DNA of 64,000 bases, from positions 930,001 through 994,000 of the forward strand of contig NZ_JBBKBA010000002.1 of NCBI RefSeq assembly GCF_038404985.1, written 5' to 3'. Position 1 is the stretch's first letter. Every line of letters begins with the position of its first letter. The DNA comes from Ferrovibrio sp. MS7 (GTDB lineage: Bacteria > Pseudomonadota > Alphaproteobacteria > Ferrovibrionales > Ferrovibrionaceae). The translations under genes and the position numbers were made by a program. The notes beneath the pieces are model-generated. The model saw only the letters and a program-made list of their open reading frames with translations. It searched no databases and was not told the DNA's origin. Positions 48,516-57,130 of this stretch are shown here, piece by piece.

Positions 48516-49469
48516 TTAGCTCTCGCTGGGGCTGCCTTGGGCCAGCTTCTTATACAATGGATAGAGCAGGCCGGGCAGCATGTACATCGGCAGCTGGCCC
48601 ATGGCGAAGAACACCACCATGTCGAATTCCGCCTTGTCTGCCAGGGCCACCATCACCAGGCCCATGTTGCAATTGCCGGTAAGCAGCGCCAGCGTCGCCG
48701 AGGCAGGCGGCCTGAGGCGAAAGACCAGCCGGGCGACGCCGTAGCCCAGGGCCTGCAGCGACAGGTTAGCGATGAAGGCGGCCAGCGTGGTGAGCGCGAC
48801 ATAGCCCGGGCTCTGCAGCATCTTGTCGGTGACGCCGGCCATGATCGCCACCGCGAACAGCACCAGCACCAGCACCGATGTGCCATCCAGCAGCCGTGCG
48901 TTTTCGATACGCCAGGCTGGCGAGGTGAAGCGGCGCAGCACCAGGGCGGCGATGAAGGCACTGCCGACCAGCAACGCGAGCCGGGCCATGAATTCCGGCA
49001 GCGACATTTCCACCTGGATGCCGAGCAGGATGAAGGCGAGCGGCGGCAGGGTGAGCGGCACCAATGCGGTCGAGAGTACGATGACGATGACGGCGAGTGC
49101 CGCATCAAGGCCGAGGATGAAGGAGATTGCGGCGGCGGAGACGATTGGCGGCGCCGCCGCCATCAGCACGATGGCGGCATTCAGCGGCGCCGGCAGGCCG
49201 AAGGGCTTCAGCGCGAACAGCATCAGCACCGGGCAGAGCAGCAGCAGGAAAACCAGGATCGCCAGGATCAGCAGCGGCCGGCGGCCATAGGCCGTGAAGG
49301 CCTGCCAGTCGAGCCGCATCAGCGCCAGGGTGAGCGGAATCAGCAGCAGCGGCACGAAAAGCGGCCGCATCAGATCGGCCAGCCAGGGCAGAGCCAGGCC
49401 AACCAGCACGCCGCCGAACATGAAGCGGGTGGCGTGGCGGCCAATGAAATCCAGCGCGGAACTCAGCAT
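48516..49469 (-). CDS. Bile acid:sodium symporter-family transporter
   Basis: The product has 317 residues with about nine or ten membrane helices. A characteristic helix break occurs around APPIVSAAAISFILGLDAAL, and a GNCNMGLVMVALA motif follows late in the sequence. These fit the BASS superfamily (bile acid:Na+ symporters, ACR3-like). The transported compound is unknown. It heads a leftward three-gene group with two SDRs, which may act on what it imports. Confidence 0.82.
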   Translation of the reverse strand: MLSSALDFIGRHATRFMFGGVLVGLALPWLADLMRPLFVPLLLIPLTLALMRLDWQAFTAYGRRPLLILAILVFLLLLCPVLMLFALKPFGLPAPLNAAIVLMAAAPPIVSAAAISFILGLDAALAVIVIVLSTALVPLTLPPLAFILLGIQVEMSLPEFMARLALLVGSAFIAALVLRRFTSPAWRIENARLLDGTSVLVLVLFAVAIMAGVTDKMLQSPGYVALTTLAAFIANLSLQALGYGVARLVFRLRPPASATLALLTGNCNMGLVMVALADKAEFDMVVFFAMGQLPMYMLPGLLYPLYKKLAQGSPSES

Positions 49470-49666
49470 GGCCGCGTTTCACGTGAAACAAGAAGCGAAC
49501 ATATTCCCGGAAGAGGCATATAAGCCTTTGGTTTTTATTGTGAGGACGGCGAGACAGGCCGGCAGATCATTCGCCTACGGCCAATCCTGAGCATAACGCA
49601 GCGCCGATTCCGGGCAATCCCCGGCTTGGGAAGGACACAACAAAGGGCTTGACTTAAACACTTCCA

Positions 49667-49688
49667 CATTTCAACATCTATTTAAATG
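49667..49688. promoter_or_regulatory. ArsR-type operator overlapping a start codon
   Basis: CATTTCAA at 49,667-49,674 and TTTAAATG at 49,681-49,688 form an imperfect inverted repeat (7 of 8 pairs), typical in size of ArsR/SmtB operators. It overlaps the proposed start codon (49,686) and lies downstream of TTGACT at 49,649. This would give metal-responsive autoregulation of the arsR-like/cation-efflux pair. Confidence 0.5.
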
Positions 49689-50111
49689 AAGGATCATCTC
49701 CACATACCCCCCACCGGCACTGCCAAGGCCCACTCTACCGGTATCCATACCACCGGGGTCCAGGCTCCCGGGCTTCATGCTCCTGGCGCCGACACGCCGC
49801 CCGGCTTCGACGCCGCCATGGCGGCCGAGGTGGCGCAGCTTGCCGATATCTTCCACCTGCTCGGCGATCCCTCGCGGCTGCGGCTGCTGCTGGCCTGCCT
49901 GTCACGCGCCTGGCCGGCCACCGAGCTTGCAACCTATTGCGGCCTGTCGCCCCAGGCTGCCAGCCACCACCTGCGGCTTTTAAAAGCCGCCCGACTGGTG
50001 CGCGCCGAGCGTGACGGCCGCTCCATCCGCTACACCGCCGCCGACGACCATGTGCGCCACATGCTGCGCGACATGATCGAGCACATGGCGGAAGAAAGAG
50101 AGACGCCATGA
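49686..50111 (+). CDS. ArsR-family metal-responsive repressor
   Basis: From ATG 49,686 the product has 141 residues. An unusual His/Gly-rich N-terminus of about 44 residues (HSTGIHTTGVQAPGLHAPG) precedes the winged helix: LADIFHLLGDPSRLRLLLAC, LATYCGLSPQAASHHLRLLK and ERDGRSIRYTAADDHV. No ribosome site is seen before 49,686, so translation may be leaderless, or begin at ATG 49,818 (MAAEVAQL), the normal family start. The neighbouring His-rich efflux gene overlaps its stop by four bases, so metal-controlled efflux is the likely job. Confidence 0.85.
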   Translation: MKDHLHIPPTGTAKAHSTGIHTTGVQAPGLHAPGADTPPGFDAAMAAEVAQLADIFHLLGDPSRLRLLLACLSRAWPATELATYCGLSPQAASHHLRLLKAARLVRAERDGRSIRYTAADDHVRHMLRDMIEHMAEERETP

Positions 50112-50809
50112 GCGCACAGCACACTCATGAACATGGGCACGGGCACGGCCACGATCATGTCCATGACCATGCGGGGCATGACCATAATCACGATCACACC
50201 CACGGCGCCTTCTGCGACCACAACCACGGCGAAGGCGCACCACGCCGTGCACTGATCATCGCGCTGGCACTGAATGCCGGTATGTTCGTGGTGGAAATCG
50301 GCGCCGGCTTCGCCGCCGGCTCGACCTCGCTGCTTGCCGACTCGCTCGACTTCCTCGGCGACGCGGCGAATTACGGCCTGAGCCTTGCCGTGCTGTCGCT
50401 GACGCTGACCTGGCGCGCCCGCGCCGCTTTGGTGAAGGCAGCATCCATGGGCCTGTTCGGCCTCTGGATTCTTGGCACCGTGGTGTGGCACCTGCTGCAG
50501 GGCACCAGACCGGAGCCGGCCACCATGGGCGCGATCGGCGTGCTGGCCTTGCTCGCCAACCTCGCCACCGCCTGGGTGCTTTATGCCCACCGCAATGGTG
50601 ACAGCAACATGCAGGCGGTGTGGCTCTGCACCCGCAACGACGCGCTGGGCAACCTGGCGGTGCTGGGCGCGGCCGGCGGCGTGTGGCTGACCGGCGGCGC
50701 CAACTGGCCCGACCTGCTGGTGGCGACCTTCATGGCCGGTCTGGCTTTGCATGCCTCCTGGCGCGTGCTTTGGCTGGCCAGGGCCGAACTCAGAACTGAA
50801 AACCTGTGA
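50108..50809 (+). CDS. Cation diffusion facilitator-type transporter
   Basis: The product has 233 residues. The N-terminal 43 residues are His/Asp-rich (HTHEHGHGHGHDHVHDHAGH), a metal-binding tail. Membrane helices follow, with the CDF-type motif LLADSLDFLGDAANYGLSLA. The second helix pair has a matching CTRNDALGNLAVL. It lacks the usual C-terminal cytoplasmic domain, so it is a short CDF type. It probably exports Zn, Co or Ni. It is translationally coupled to the ArsR-like gene. Confidence 0.88.
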   Translation: MSAQHTHEHGHGHGHDHVHDHAGHDHNHDHTHGAFCDHNHGEGAPRRALIIALALNAGMFVVEIGAGFAAGSTSLLADSLDFLGDAANYGLSLAVLSLTLTWRARAALVKAASMGLFGLWILGTVVWHLLQGTRPEPATMGAIGVLALLANLATAWVLYAHRNGDSNMQAVWLCTRNDALGNLAVLGAAGGVWLTGGANWPDLLVATFMAGLALHASWRVLWLARAELRTENL

Positions 50810-50875
50810 GTACCGTCACACAGCCTTGACCACGGCGCCGTTGCCGGCGGCCCGGAGACGTGGCAGTCTGAAGTT

Positions 50876-51073
50876 ATGAGCAGCATCTCTTCCGTTGGCT
50901 CCTCCGGGAGCTACACCCCGGCTTCCGCCACCACCGGCCTCACCGCCGGCACCACGCCCAGCGCCGCCCAGGCCCAGGCTGTGGCGAATCTGGCGCAGAT
51001 TTCCGCCGCTCTCAGCCAGTCGCTTGGCGCGCTCGCCAGCGGCGTTGGCGGCTCCGTCGATATTTCGGCGTAA
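50876..51073 (+). CDS. Small Ser/Ala-rich protein
   Basis: A 65-residue frame starting MSSISSVGSSGSYTPASATT and later AQAQAVANLAQISAALSQSL. The sequence is of low complexity but has a helical middle with regular Ala/Leu spacing, resembling short motility-type or structural proteins. No ribosome site is clear before the ATG. It lies in the space between the efflux gene and the terC leader. The reading is plausible but unproven. Confidence 0.4.
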   Translation: MSSISSVGSSGSYTPASATTGLTAGTTPSAAQAQAVANLAQISAALSQSLGALASGVGGSVDISA

Positions 51074-51129
51074 ATTCAAAGAAAACCCCTTTGCAACCCG
51101 GCGGGGCGTGGCTATATAGGCGCACGTCC

Positions 51130-51195
51130 GGGCCCCTCTGGTCGCTGCGCGGGAGCAGCGGTGATGTCGGACGCTAGGAATCCGACCTAGGGCCC
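51130..51195 (+). promoter_or_regulatory. Structured leader RNA of terC (three-way junction)
   Basis: Three stems can be drawn: closing stem GGGCCC (51,130-51,135) with GGGCCC (51,190-51,195), hairpin CGCTGC/GCAGCG (51,143-51,160) and hairpin GTCGGA/TCCGAC (51,166-51,186). It ends 25 bases before the terC start. Manganese-type yybP-ykoY leaders occur before terC in other bacteria, but the conserved bases of that class are not seen. The layout better fits the separate 'terC' RNA motif reported from alphaproteobacteria. This identification is from memory. Confidence 0.55.
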
Positions 51196-51220
51196 CTATT
51201 CTCCCGCCGGGACTCTCCCC

Positions 51221-52030
51221 ATGGATCTTTCGATCTTTATGCAACCCGCGGCTCTGCTGAGCCTCGGCGGCCTCATCGCGCTTGAACTGGTGCTGGCGGT
51301 CGACAACCTGATCTTCATCACCATCGTCACCAGCCGCCTGCCCGAGGCGCAGCAGCCCAGTGCGCGGCGCTGGGGTTTGACCCTGGCGGTCGTCACTCGC
51401 CTGATGCTGCTGTTCTCGGCGGCCTGGATCATCACCCTGACCGAGCCCTGGTTCAGCGTGTTCGGCGAGGAAATCTCCGGCCGCGACCTGATCCTGATCG
51501 GCGGCGGCCTGTTCCTGATCTGGAAGGCGACGATGGAGATTCACGAGCGCGTGACGCCGTCGCATGCCGACGAACTGGACGAGCCGGGCGCCAAGCCGAC
51601 GCCGAAGCGCATGCCCGCCTATTGGCCGACCATCGGCCAGATCATGATTCTGGACGTGGTGTTCTCGCTGGATAGCGTGATCACCGCCATCGGCCTGACG
51701 CGCCACCTGGAAATCATGGTGGTGGCGGTGCTGGTATCGGTGGCGATCATGATTGCCGCCGCCGAGCCGCTGGCGCGCTTTGTGAAGCGCAACCCCAATG
51801 TGGTGATGCTGGCGCTGTCGTTTCTGGTGATGATCGGCATGGCGCTGGTGGCCGAGGGCGTAGACATCCCGGTGCCGAAGGCAATCATCTATGCCGCCAT
51901 GGGCTTCTCGGTGGCGGTCGAAGCGCTGAACATGCTTTCGCGCCGCGCCAAGCTGAGCCAGCCCTTCCGCGACATCCGAGAAGATGACGAGCAGGCTCAG
52001 GACAAGCCCCTGGAAAAGCCGCAGGCATAA
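51221..52030 (+). CDS. TerC-family membrane protein
   Basis: The product has 269 residues with seven or eight membrane helices. The two conserved acidic helix motifs of TerC are present: ELVLAVDNLIFITIVTSRLP and ILDVVFSLDSVITAIGLTRH. TerC members export manganese or support metal loading of exoenzymes. A long structured leader and a short spacer precede the ATG. A basic/acidic soluble tail of 30 residues (SQPFRDIREDDEQAQDKP) ends the protein. The gene is convergent with the APC-family permease. Confidence 0.93.
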   Translation: MDLSIFMQPAALLSLGGLIALELVLAVDNLIFITIVTSRLPEAQQPSARRWGLTLAVVTRLMLLFSAAWIITLTEPWFSVFGEEISGRDLILIGGGLFLIWKATMEIHERVTPSHADELDEPGAKPTPKRMPAYWPTIGQIMILDVVFSLDSVITAIGLTRHLEIMVVAVLVSVAIMIAAAEPLARFVKRNPNVVMLALSFLVMIGMALVAEGVDIPVPKAIIYAAMGFSVAVEALNMLSRRAKLSQPFRDIREDDEQAQDKPLEKPQA

Positions 52031-52048
52031 GCCTGCAGCGATCCCGCA

Positions 52049-54016
52049 CTAAATGCGCATGGGCAGGATGACACAGGCCTGCCCGCGCAGATGCAGACGG
52101 CGCTGCAAAGTCAGCGCCGTTTCGTTATGCAGCAGGCGGGTAAGCAGGTTCTCCTGGCGGAATAGCAGCTTCGCCGCGAAGAACACGGTGTTGGGATAAC
52201 GCGCCAGCACATCACCGGAGAGCCGGTCGAGCAGTTCCACCGGGTCGGTGCCGAAATCCTGCACCACCTCCGCAGCCAGATCGTGGCGCGCACACCAGGT
52301 GATGAAGCGCTGCATGCGCTTCTGGGTCTCGGCGCGCAAAGCCTCGATCTTGGCTTCGCCGCGAAACTGCTCGGCATCGATCTCGCCGACTGTAATGAAC
52401 ACGATATTACGGAACTGCTTCGGGAACAGGGCCAGCGCCGCCAGCAGGGTATGCATCGCCATGCCATCGGCAGAGCCGACGAAGAAGGCGGCTGTGCGTG
52501 CCTTCGGGTCGGGCGGCGGCGACGCCACCGGCACGCTGTCACGCTGGTCAACGAACAGCGTGTCGGCTTCCTTCAATTGCGCCTTGACGCCGAGATAATG
52601 CCGCCGTGTCCAAAGCCCGGCGATGATCAGCAGGCCAGTAGCCAGCACCGTGAGCCAGGCGCCATGGAGGAACTTCTCGAACACCGTGACCAGCAGGATA
52701 CCGCCGGCGACCAGCAGGCCAAGGGCTGCCTGCAGCAGCTTGAGCCCTGAACCGCGCTCATGCCAATGCAGCAACCAGTAGCGGCAAAGCCCGAACAGGC
52801 AGAGCGAGAAGGTGAGGAACACGTTCACCGAATAGAGCACCACAAGCAGATGTACCTTGCCATGGGTGACCCAGAGCGCGGCGAGCGCGGCACCGCCCAT
52901 CATCAAGACGCCGTTCTGTGTCACCAGGCGGTTGGAAAGCTGGCTGAATTGGTGCGGCACCCAGCGGTCGACCGCCATGTTCGCCAGCACTGCCGGGCCG
53001 CCAAGAAAGCCGGTATTGGCGGCGACAAACAGCAGCGCGGCGGCAAATACCAGCGTGAGCGTGAGGCCGACCGCGACAATGCCGGAGCCGGCGCCGAAGG
53101 CTTCTTCCAGAATCGCATTGAAGGCCACGGCATTGAGCGTCTGGCCCGGCTGCGGCTGCACATTCCATAGCAGGTAGAGCACGATCAGGCCGGCCGCGGT
53201 GAAGGCCAATGACAGCGCCATGTAGAGCATGGTGTAGCGGCCGGTCTCGACCCGCGGCTCGCGCAGCATGTTGACATTGTTCGACACCGCTTCGATGCCC
53301 GTGTAGGTGCCGCCGCCCATGGCGAAAGCACGCAGCAGCAGGGCGGCAACACCGATCCAGCCGATCTCGCGCGTGAGGTCGCTGGTCTCGGCGATGGTAT
53401 CGGGCAGCAGGGCCGGCAGCGCGCCGGCATGGGCGATGATGCCATAGACGATCAGCGCCACATGGGTGATCAGGAAGCCGAGGAACAGCGGCACCAGCAG
53501 CGCGATCGGCTCCTTCATGCCACGCAGGTTCAGCACCATCAGCAACAGCACGATGAGATATTCGGATGGCAGCTTATAGGCCTGCCAGTGCAGCGGCAGC
53601 AGGCTGAACAGCGCATCCATGCCACTGGCCGCCGAGATGGCGATGGTGAGGATATAGTCGACGATCAGGGCGCAGCCGGAAACCAGGCCGGCATAGGGGC
53701 CGATCAGTTCGGTGGCGACCTTGTAGCCGCCGCCACCAGCCGGGAACAGCGCGATCACCTGATTATAGGCGAAGGCGATGATGAACACCGTGACCGCCGT
53801 GGCGACCGCGAGATAGAGCGCCAGATGGGTATGCGTGCCGAGCGCCAGGAAGGCTTCCTCAGGACCGTAATTGGCCGAGGAGAGACCATCGGCGCCGAGG
53901 CCGACCCAGGCGAGGAAAGCAACCAAGGCCATATGGCTGCGCATGCCGGGTGCCATGGGATCAAGCGGCGCGCCCAGGAAGAAGCGTTTCAGCCCGGCGA
54001 GGCTAAAGTTTGGCAT
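52049..54016 (-). CDS. APC-family permease with C-terminal soluble domain (KimA-like)
   Basis: The product has 655 residues. The first 480 contain twelve membrane helices of the APC fold, with GADGLSSANYGPEEAFLALG near the first helix and GGGYKVATELIGPYAGLVSG. The last 150 form a soluble alpha/beta domain (AAFFVGSADGMAMHTLLAAL) resembling a universal-stress-like fold. This layout is that of KimA, a proton-coupled high-affinity potassium importer. The substrate here is inferred from architecture only. The gene is convergent with terC. Confidence 0.82.
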   Translation of the reverse strand: MPNFSLAGLKRFFLGAPLDPMAPGMRSHMALVAFLAWVGLGADGLSSANYGPEEAFLALGTHTHLALYLAVATAVTVFIIAFAYNQVIALFPAGGGGYKVATELIGPYAGLVSGCALIVDYILTIAISAASGMDALFSLLPLHWQAYKLPSEYLIVLLLMVLNLRGMKEPIALLVPLFLGFLITHVALIVYGIIAHAGALPALLPDTIAETSDLTREIGWIGVAALLLRAFAMGGGTYTGIEAVSNNVNMLREPRVETGRYTMLYMALSLAFTAAGLIVLYLLWNVQPQPGQTLNAVAFNAILEEAFGAGSGIVAVGLTLTLVFAAALLFVAANTGFLGGPAVLANMAVDRWVPHQFSQLSNRLVTQNGVLMMGGAALAALWVTHGKVHLLVVLYSVNVFLTFSLCLFGLCRYWLLHWHERGSGLKLLQAALGLLVAGGILLVTVFEKFLHGAWLTVLATGLLIIAGLWTRRHYLGVKAQLKEADTLFVDQRDSVPVASPPPDPKARTAAFFVGSADGMAMHTLLAALALFPKQFRNIVFITVGEIDAEQFRGEAKIEALRAETQKRMQRFITWCARHDLAAEVVQDFGTDPVELLDRLSGDVLARYPNTVFFAAKLLFRQENLLTRLLHNETALTLQRRLHLRGQACVILPMRI

Positions 54017-54143
54017 GGGGGAGGAAACTTATGTCCGGTCGTGGATGGGCGGAATCTCCACCCGTTTCCCGCGACGGTCAAGTTCGCTCCCCATAAAGAA
54101 ATGATTACGCGCTTGCGCTATTGGCCGGTCAGGGTGCCGGCAT

Positions 54144-56024
54144 TCAGGGAGCGGGGGCGGCGATATGGCGTTTCTGGGCGGCGATGCGGAACGGCGCATT
54201 GGCGGCACCATAGCCGCCATAGCCGCCGCGCTGGATGATCTCGAAGAAGAAGCCGCCGCCGACATTGGGACCATAAAGCTGGAAATACTCGCCGGCCTCG
54301 TCGCGGTCATAGAGGATGTTGCCTGCACGCAGGCGCTCGAGCAGGTCATCGTCGAGGCCGAAGCGGGCTTCGAGATCATCATAGTAATTCGGCGAGAGTT
54401 TCAGCGCCTCAAAACCATTGCGCTTAAGCGCGGCGGCAGTGGAGAAGATATCATCGGTGGCAAAGGCGACATGCTGCACGGCGGAACCGAAGCGTTCGGC
54501 GAGGAAGTGGCCGGCAAGGGTGCGGTCATTCTCGGCGCCGTTCAATGTCAGACGCAGCGTGCCGGCGACATTCTCGATCACCTGGCTGCGCACCAGGCCG
54601 GCCGGATCGACGATATCGACCGGTTGCGTCTTATGGGTGGCGAAGAGTGTTGTGTAGAACAGGATCCAGGTCAGCATTTCCTCATGCGGCATGGTTTGCG
54701 CCACATGGTCGATGCGGGTCAGCCCGGCATCCACCGGCACCGCCGTATCGGCCTCGGGGATGAATTCGATATCCCAGACGCGGGCCAGATCGCTCTTGCG
54801 GTCGAGAAAATGCAACAGCCCGCCGCCGACGCCACGGATCGCCGGGATGCTGAGTTCGCCCGGCGCCACCGGCTGTTCGAACATCGCCGCGCCGAGTTGC
54901 CGCGCGCGGCTGAGCGTGGCAGCGGCATCCTCGACATGCAGCCCGATATCGCAGACCGCCGTGCCATGCAGCAGATAGGCAGCATGGGCGAAGCCTTCCG
55001 GCTCGGTGTTGATCACCAGATTGATGCCGCCCTGGCGCCACCAGACCACATCCTTGGAACGATGCCGCCCGGCGCGGCGGAAACCGAGGCTGCGGAACAG
55101 CCGGGCCAGGGCTTCGGCTTCGGTCTCGCTTGCTGCGAACTCGATGAACTCGACGCCCTCGACGGCGATGCGGTCCGGCATCTCGGGCACGCGATAGGCG
55201 ATGCCCGGTTCGCGGCGGCGCACCTGATCCATCAGCGCCACCAGCGAGCGTCGGCCGTCCTGGGCGATCTGGCGCGGCGGTGTGCCACGGAACTGGTCGT
55301 TGAAGATTTCCAGCGACAGCACGCCGTCATAGCCGGTAGCAGCGACGGCGCGCATGAAATCCAGCACCGGCAGGTCGCCCTGGCCTGGCATATTGCGGTA
55401 ATGCCGGCTCCAGTAGAGCAGGTCCATGTCGATGCGCGGCGCATCGGCAAGCTGCACGATGAAGATCTTGTCCTTCGGGATGGCGCGGATCGAATTCGGA
55501 TCGATACGGCGCGACAGGGTGTGGAAGGAATCGAGGATCAGGCCGATATTGGGGTGATCGGCGCGGCGCACGATCTCCCAGGCATCGCGATGGTCGTTGA
55601 TATGGCGCCCCCAGGCCAGCGCTTCGTAGCCGACGCGCAGGCCGCGTTTCGCCGCGCGCTCGCCTAGCTCGCGAAAATCCGCCGCTGCGCGGTCGATGCC
55701 GCCAAGCGAGAGCGGCGAGATATTCGAGCAGACCAGCATCAGGCTGGTGCCCATTTCCTGCATCAGGTCGAATTTGCGCTCGGCGCGGTCGAAAGCCTTG
55801 CTGCGCTGCGGCTCCGGCAGACCCTCGAAATCGCGGAACGGCTGGAACAGCGTGATTTCCAGCCCGGCATCGCGCACCATGCGGCCGACCTCGCGCGCCG
55901 AACCATCCTGAGCCAGGAAATCATTCTCGAAAATCTCCACGCCCTGGAAACCGGCCGCCGCGATGGCCTGCAACTTCTCGGTCAAGGTGCCGCTGATCGA
56001 CACGGTGGCGATCGAGGTTTTCAT
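54144..56024 (-). CDS. quiC: QuiC-type bifunctional 3-dehydroshikimate dehydratase
   Basis: The product has 626 residues. Residues 1-270 are a TIM-barrel sugar-isomerase-like domain (MKTSIATVSISGTLTEKLQA, YDGVLSLEIFNDQFR). Residues 290-610 are a VOC/4-hydroxyphenylpyruvate-dioxygenase-like domain with putative metal ligands His (DHVAQTMPHEEML), His (QHVAFATDDIFST) and Glu (FFFEIIQRGGYGG). The same fusion is found in QuiC, which turns 3-dehydroshikimate into protocatechuate during quinate and shikimate use. The TetR palindrome lies about 50 bp upstream, and a shikimate dehydrogenase and TRAP importer are nearby. Confidence 0.87.
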   Translation of the reverse strand: MKTSIATVSISGTLTEKLQAIAAAGFQGVEIFENDFLAQDGSAREVGRMVRDAGLEITLFQPFRDFEGLPEPQRSKAFDRAERKFDLMQEMGTSLMLVCSNISPLSLGGIDRAAADFRELGERAAKRGLRVGYEALAWGRHINDHRDAWEIVRRADHPNIGLILDSFHTLSRRIDPNSIRAIPKDKIFIVQLADAPRIDMDLLYWSRHYRNMPGQGDLPVLDFMRAVAATGYDGVLSLEIFNDQFRGTPPRQIAQDGRRSLVALMDQVRRREPGIAYRVPEMPDRIAVEGVEFIEFAASETEAEALARLFRSLGFRRAGRHRSKDVVWWRQGGINLVINTEPEGFAHAAYLLHGTAVCDIGLHVEDAAATLSRARQLGAAMFEQPVAPGELSIPAIRGVGGGLLHFLDRKSDLARVWDIEFIPEADTAVPVDAGLTRIDHVAQTMPHEEMLTWILFYTTLFATHKTQPVDIVDPAGLVRSQVIENVAGTLRLTLNGAENDRTLAGHFLAERFGSAVQHVAFATDDIFSTAAALKRNGFEALKLSPNYYDDLEARFGLDDDLLERLRAGNILYDRDEAGEYFQLYGPNVGGGFFFEIIQRGGYGGYGAANAPFRIAAQKRHIAAPAP

Positions 56025-56072
56025 CGTCTGGCCTCCCGGACCTGAGCCGGTTATGGTTCCGGCCCACTATGA

Positions 56073-56086
56073 ACGAACTGGTTCGT
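56073..56086. promoter_or_regulatory. Putative TetR operator upstream of quiC
   Basis: ACGAACTGGTTCGT is a perfect palindrome apart from the central two bases. It ends up about 50 bp upstream of the quiC start codon (56,024, leftward) and is almost identical to the site at 56,999. Confidence 0.75.
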
Positions 56087-56153
56087 ACATAAGATGGCGG
56101 CGAAGCCGGCCAGGGTCAAGGCGGGAATTTTGCGATCGCGCATGGCTAATGGA

Positions 56154-56235
56154 ATTGTCATACCCGCGAAAGCGGGTATCCCATTATTGGCCAGGACAAG
56201 ATGAATGGGATACCCGCTTTCGCGGGTATGACAAT
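56154..56235. repeat. 32-bp perfect inverted repeat made of two GAAA hairpins
   Basis: The arms 56,154-56,185 and 56,204-56,235 are exact complements over 32 bases with an 18-base spacer. Each arm itself forms a hairpin, ATACCCGC-GAAA-GCGGGTAT, and the arms can pair with each other. This is a REP-doublet (BIME-like) intergenic element situated between the quiC promoter and the tetR stop. Its symmetric form suggests a mobile palindromic unit or a terminator. Confidence 0.85.
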
Positions 56236-56246
56236 ACAGGCTGTTT

Positions 56247-56957
56247 TCAGCTATCCCGCGCCGATTTCAGCACGTTGCGCAGCACCATCTCGACGGTGTG
56301 TTCGCGCAAGGCGGCCTGGGCCTTGCGGGAGCCGAGATCGGTGCGGAAGATTTTCGAAAATGTCGCGCGGTTCGAGACATTGAAGAAACACAGCGCGCTG
56401 ATCTGCCAATGCAGGTCGATGGCGGTGAGGCCCTTGCGGAACAGGCCCTCCTTGACGCCGCGCTTGTAGACCCGCTCGACCTCGCCGATGGCGGAAACAT
56501 TGAGTTCCTGGATCGCTTCGGACCGCGCCAAGTACTCCGCATGGTGGATATTCTCGATCATCACCAGGCGGATGAAATCCTCGTTGGCGCCATGGTGGTC
56601 GAAGGTGAATTCCACCAGCTTGCGCAACGCCTCGACCGGCGGCAGATGCTCCAGGTCCAGCGTCGCCTCGGTCTGCCGCACCTTGCGGTAGGCCTCTTCC
56701 AGCGCGGCGATATAGAGGCCTTCCTTGTCCTTGAAGTAATAATAGATCATGCGCTTGGACGAGCCGGTCTTGGCCGCGATCTCATCCACGCGCGCGCCGG
56801 CTAGGCCCATGCGGGCGAATTCCTCGGTGGCGACTTCCAGAATATTCAGCCGCGTCGCCTCTGGATTCGGGCTGCGCGGGGCGCCCTCCGTCCTGGCCGC
56901 CCCGGTCCCTGCCCTGGCCGTTGTCTTGCCTGTTTCCCCAGCCTTTTTGGCCGTCAT
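56247..56957 (-). CDS. TetR-family regulator of the quiC/TRAP cluster
   Basis: From ATG 56,957 (MTAKKAGETGK) the product has 236 residues. The N-terminus is Ala/Gly/Thr-rich, then comes a TetR helix-turn-helix (ATRLNILEVATEEFARMGLA, DEIAAKTGSSKRMIYYYFKD) and a C-terminal TetR_C ligand domain. It is probably a repressor. Near-identical 14-bp palindromes lie upstream of its own start and upstream of quiC, suggesting autoregulation and control of dehydroshikimate metabolism. The true inducer is unknown. Confidence 0.88.
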   Translation of the reverse strand: MTAKKAGETGKTTARAGTGAARTEGAPRSPNPEATRLNILEVATEEFARMGLAGARVDEIAAKTGSSKRMIYYYFKDKEGLYIAALEEAYRKVRQTEATLDLEHLPPVEALRKLVEFTFDHHGANEDFIRLVMIENIHHAEYLARSEAIQELNVSAIGEVERVYKRGVKEGLFRKGLTAIDLHWQISALCFFNVSNRATFSKIFRTDLGSRKAQAALREHTVEMVLRNVLKSARDS

Positions 56958-56998
56958 GCTCCTGCCCTTTGCAGCCCGGCAACTTACCCGTTGCACGG

Positions 56999-57012
56999 AC
57001 GAACTAGTTCGT
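56999..57012. promoter_or_regulatory. Putative TetR operator in the tetR-aroE divergent region
   Basis: ACGAACTAGTTCGT, a perfect 14-bp palindrome, lies 42 bp upstream of the tetR start and about 120 bp upstream of the shikimate dehydrogenase start. It differs from the site at 56,073 by one central base. Confidence 0.75.
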
Positions 57013-57130
57013 ACATAGTCCCGGCAAGCCGGAATACTGGTATCAGATACCGTGATTCCCGGCAGAGCAACAGGCCCGCGACGCCCTGGTTCCCAGGAAG
57101 CGCCGCCAGCTTGCAGGGAGGAATGACGGC

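Noticed and set aside
51121-51220. yybP-ykoY manganese riboswitch
   Set aside because: Position upstream of terC fits, but the conserved loop bases of that class could not be found, so only a structured leader is reported.
54165-55667. 500-residue rightward open frame
   Set aside because: It is antisense to quiC and shows no protein family features.
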